From Bacillota bacterium (lineage in GTDB: Bacteria; Bacillota; Clostridia; Tissierellales; Sedimentibacteraceae), in NCBI GenBank assembly GCA_023386345.1, contig JAEWJT010000005.1, positions 1 through 25,982 on the forward strand: DNA of 25,982 nucleotides, given 5' to 3'. Both the position numbers and the translations under genes were made by a program. A model generated the notes under the pieces. The model saw nothing but the letters and a program-made list of their open reading frames with translations. It did not search any database and was not told the origin of the DNA. Positions 24,496 through 25,982 of this stretch are shown here, piece after piece. The first letter of the stretch is position 1, and each line of letters begins with the position of its first letter.

Positions 24496-25671
24496 TTAAA
24501 ATTTCAATAATTCCAATATGCTATTAACTTGAACTAAAACTCCTGTCTTAATGCAGTTCTCATCAACATCAAAGTTATCGCTATGAAGTGGTGAGTTTAT
24601 TCCTTTTTCTTGGTTCCCACAACCAAGATGATAAAAACATCCTTTAACAGTCTCATTCATAAAATAAGAAAAATCTTCTCCATACATACTTGCCATTTCT
24701 TTGAATTGTATGTTTTCTTCTCCAATGTTATTCTTTGCAGTTTCATAAACTACATCTACAATATCATTATTATTTACGAGATACTTATACCCACTTTTTA
24801 TTTCAACTAAACAGCTTCCGCCATAAGCTTTAGTAATATTTTCTGTAATATCCTCTATTCTCTTGATAGCATATTCTCTTGTCTGAGCATCAAGTGTTCT
24901 TAATATCCCCTTTAATTCAACGCTATCGCAGATAATATTACTCTTTGTTCCACCTTTTATCTCTCCAAAAGATAAAACTACGCTATTTAATGGTGAAATA
25001 TTTCTACTTACTAAGCTTTGTAAAGCACTTACTACATTTGCAGCTATTACTATCGCATCTACACTGCTTTCAGGATATGCACCGTGACCCGCTTTGCCAT
25101 TGATTATTATTTTTAATTCATCAGTTTGAGCATTTAATTTCCCATATTTAAGTTCAATTTTTCCTGCATCTAAGTATGGTTGAACGTGTAAACCAATTAC
25201 ATAATCGACATCTGGATTTTTTAGGCAGTTTTCTTCTACCATTCTTTTTGCTCCACCAATAGTTTCTTCTGCTGGCTGAAAGAATAATTTTACATTTCCT
25301 TGAAGCTCAGCTTCCATTTCCTTTAATATCTTAGCAACACCAATTAAAACCGTTGTGTGAACATCATGACCGCATGCGTGCATAACACCAATATTTTTTG
25401 ATTTATATGTATTTTCATTTTTTTCAACTATAGGCAAAGCATCAATATCAGCTCTAGCAGCTACTGTTTTTCCATTGCCTTTGCCTTTTATTATACCTAC
25501 TACTCCAGTTTTTGCTGATTTGGTGTATTCAATATTTAACTGTTTTAAAATATTGCATATTTTTTCTGATGTTAAAAACTCTTGTTCACTTAGTTCAGGA
25601 TGAGAGTGAAAATATCTCCTTGTTTCAACTAATTCGTCAAAGATTTCATCTATTCTTTCTTTTATGTTCAT
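24496..25671 (-). CDS. M20D-family amidohydrolase/metallopeptidase
   Basis: A 391-residue two-metal hydrolase of the M20D group that removes acyl groups from amino acids or related compounds. Metal and catalytic residues are visible: HACGHDVH with C100 and H102, PAEE with E135-E136, GLHV with H162 and H363 in PLHSDN. H196 in GKAGHGAYP belongs to the dimerisation domain that closes the active site. Members include N-acyl-aminoacid carboxypeptidases, hippurate hydrolases, indole-acetyl-amino-acid hydrolases and N-acetyldiaminopimelate deacetylase. The neighbouring dapF makes the last of these attractive, but the sequence does not settle it. The ATG at 25671 has AAAGGGGAT upstream. It is the first gene of the operon with dapF and the RNA methyltransferase. 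Confidence 0.9.
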   Translation of the reverse strand: MNIKERIDEIFDELVETRRYFHSHPELSEQEFLTSEKICNILKQLNIEYTKSAKTGVVGIIKGKGNGKTVAARADIDALPIVEKNENTYKSKNIGVMHACGHDVHTTVLIGVAKILKEMEAELQGNVKLFFQPAEETIGGAKRMVEENCLKNPDVDYVIGLHVQPYLDAGKIELKYGKLNAQTDELKIIINGKAGHGAYPESSVDAIVIAANVVSALQSLVSRNISPLNSVVLSFGEIKGGTKSNIICDSVELKGILRTLDAQTREYAIKRIEDITENITKAYGGSCLVEIKSGYKYLVNNNDIVDVVYETAKNNIGEENIQFKEMASMYGEDFSYFMNETVKGCFYHLGCGNQEKGINSPLHSDNFDVDENCIKTGVLVQVNSILELLKF

Positions 25672-25766
25672 TAAGTAGATCCCCTTTCTTTTATAAAGAA
25701 TTAAAATAACTTTTTAAATTAACTTACTCAACAAATCTATGTAAATCTGCTTAGCAATTATACATA

Positions 25767-25795
25767 TCTATATTTTATGATTTTATAAAATACAA
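25767..25795 (-). promoter_or_regulatory. Candidate promoter of the amidohydrolase-dapF operon
   Basis: TTGTAT (25790-25795) and TATAGA (25767-25772) on the minus strand are 17 bases apart, about 95 bases upstream of the first gene. The whole region between the 5S gene and the operon is AT-rich, so this is only the best of several weak candidates. Confidence 0.35.
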
Positions 25796-25846
25796 TATAA
25801 TCATTTTTAATATAATAGATTTTAGGATATCGTTTCCTTACATAAT

Positions 25847-25858
25847 AAAAAAAAGATA
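25847..25858 (-). terminator. T tract directly after the 5S rRNA stem
   Basis: Eight T residues on the minus strand (25847-25854) follow the terminal helix of the 5S rRNA, whose extended GATATCTGG/CCAGATATC pairing can serve as the terminator stem. This marks the end of the rRNA operon. Confidence 0.7.
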
Positions 25859-25974
25859 TCTGGCGATGTCTTACTTTTCCAGGCAGTCGCCCACCAAGTA
25901 TCATCAGCGCTAAAGAGCTTAACTTCTGTGTTCGGGATGGGAACAGGTGTGTCCTCTTTGCTATTATCACCAGA
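25859..25974 (-). rRNA. rrf: 5S ribosomal RNA
   Basis: The minus strand carries a complete 5S rRNA of about 116-117 bases. The universal core ACCTGTTCCCATCCCGAACA is present, followed by AGAAGTTAAGC and the GATGATACTTGGTGGG loop region. The terminal stem TCTGG/CCAGA closes the molecule, and the pairing extends outward by four more bases to GATATC on either side, so the mature ends may differ by a few bases. The rest of the rRNA operon (23S and 16S) would lie beyond the right edge. An open reading frame that covers this gene on the same strand is not a protein gene. Confidence 0.96.
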
Positions 25975-25982
25975 TATCATTG

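Noticed and set aside
25758..25970. 70-codon minus-strand open frame at the right edge
   Set aside because: It runs through the 5S rRNA gene and its downstream T tract and has no ribosome binding site.
1..25982. CRISPR array, transposase, integrase or prophage genes
   Set aside because: I saw no regularly spaced direct repeats and no recognisable recombinase or phage protein. The acquired look of the repair operon rests on composition alone.

Overview
The window looks like a chromosomal stretch of a low-GC, anaerobic, spore-forming Firmicute (Clostridia/Tissierellia type; a Sedimentibacter-like organism is a guess from gene content, not a demonstration). The reasons are the strong AT bias, consistent AGGAGG-type ribosome binding sites, a GerMN spore-germination protein, a WhiA-HPr pair, a meso-diaminopimelate gene (dapF), 4Fe-4S and radical-SAM enzymes, and two diguanylate cyclases. 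Nearly all genes lie on the minus strand. The exception is one plus-strand GerMN gene. The right edge holds the 5S rRNA end of an rRNA operon that continues outside the window.

Layout, left to right. 1-475 has no convincing gene. 478-3995 holds two tandem membrane diguanylate cyclases ending in a clear terminator. 4125-6040 holds a MarR regulator, an NmrA-type NAD(P)-binding protein and a decayed flavin/NAD reductase pseudogene, behind a promoter with a palindrome just downstream of its -10 box. 6291-9295 is a compact alkylation-repair operon: an AdaA-AlkA fusion, an O6-alkylguanine-DNA alkyltransferase and a short QueG-like 4Fe-4S protein. It is visibly richer in G and C than its surroundings. 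9398-12040 holds an RlmD-type rRNA methyltransferase and a radical-SAM protein.

12183-19316 is the most unusual part. It is a tightly spaced three-gene operon whose first gene encodes a protein of about 1,614 residues. That protein combines an HD phosphohydrolase-like domain, a long helical-repeat region, a nicotinate-nucleotide-adenylyltransferase-like domain, an acetyltransferase-like domain and a phosphoribosyltransferase-like domain. It is followed by an atypical lactate/malate-dehydrogenase-like protein and a cysteine-rich flavodoxin-fold protein. All parts point towards nucleotide or NAD-type cofactor chemistry coupled to redox, but the function is not known to me.

19566-20921 is the divergent GerMN gene. 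It converges on the whiA-HPr pair (21001-22222) with a strong shared terminator between them. The whiA promoter is bracketed by a near-perfect 16-bp inverted repeat. 22383-25671 is an M20 amidohydrolase-dapF-RNA methyltransferase operon with overlapping or nearly touching genes.
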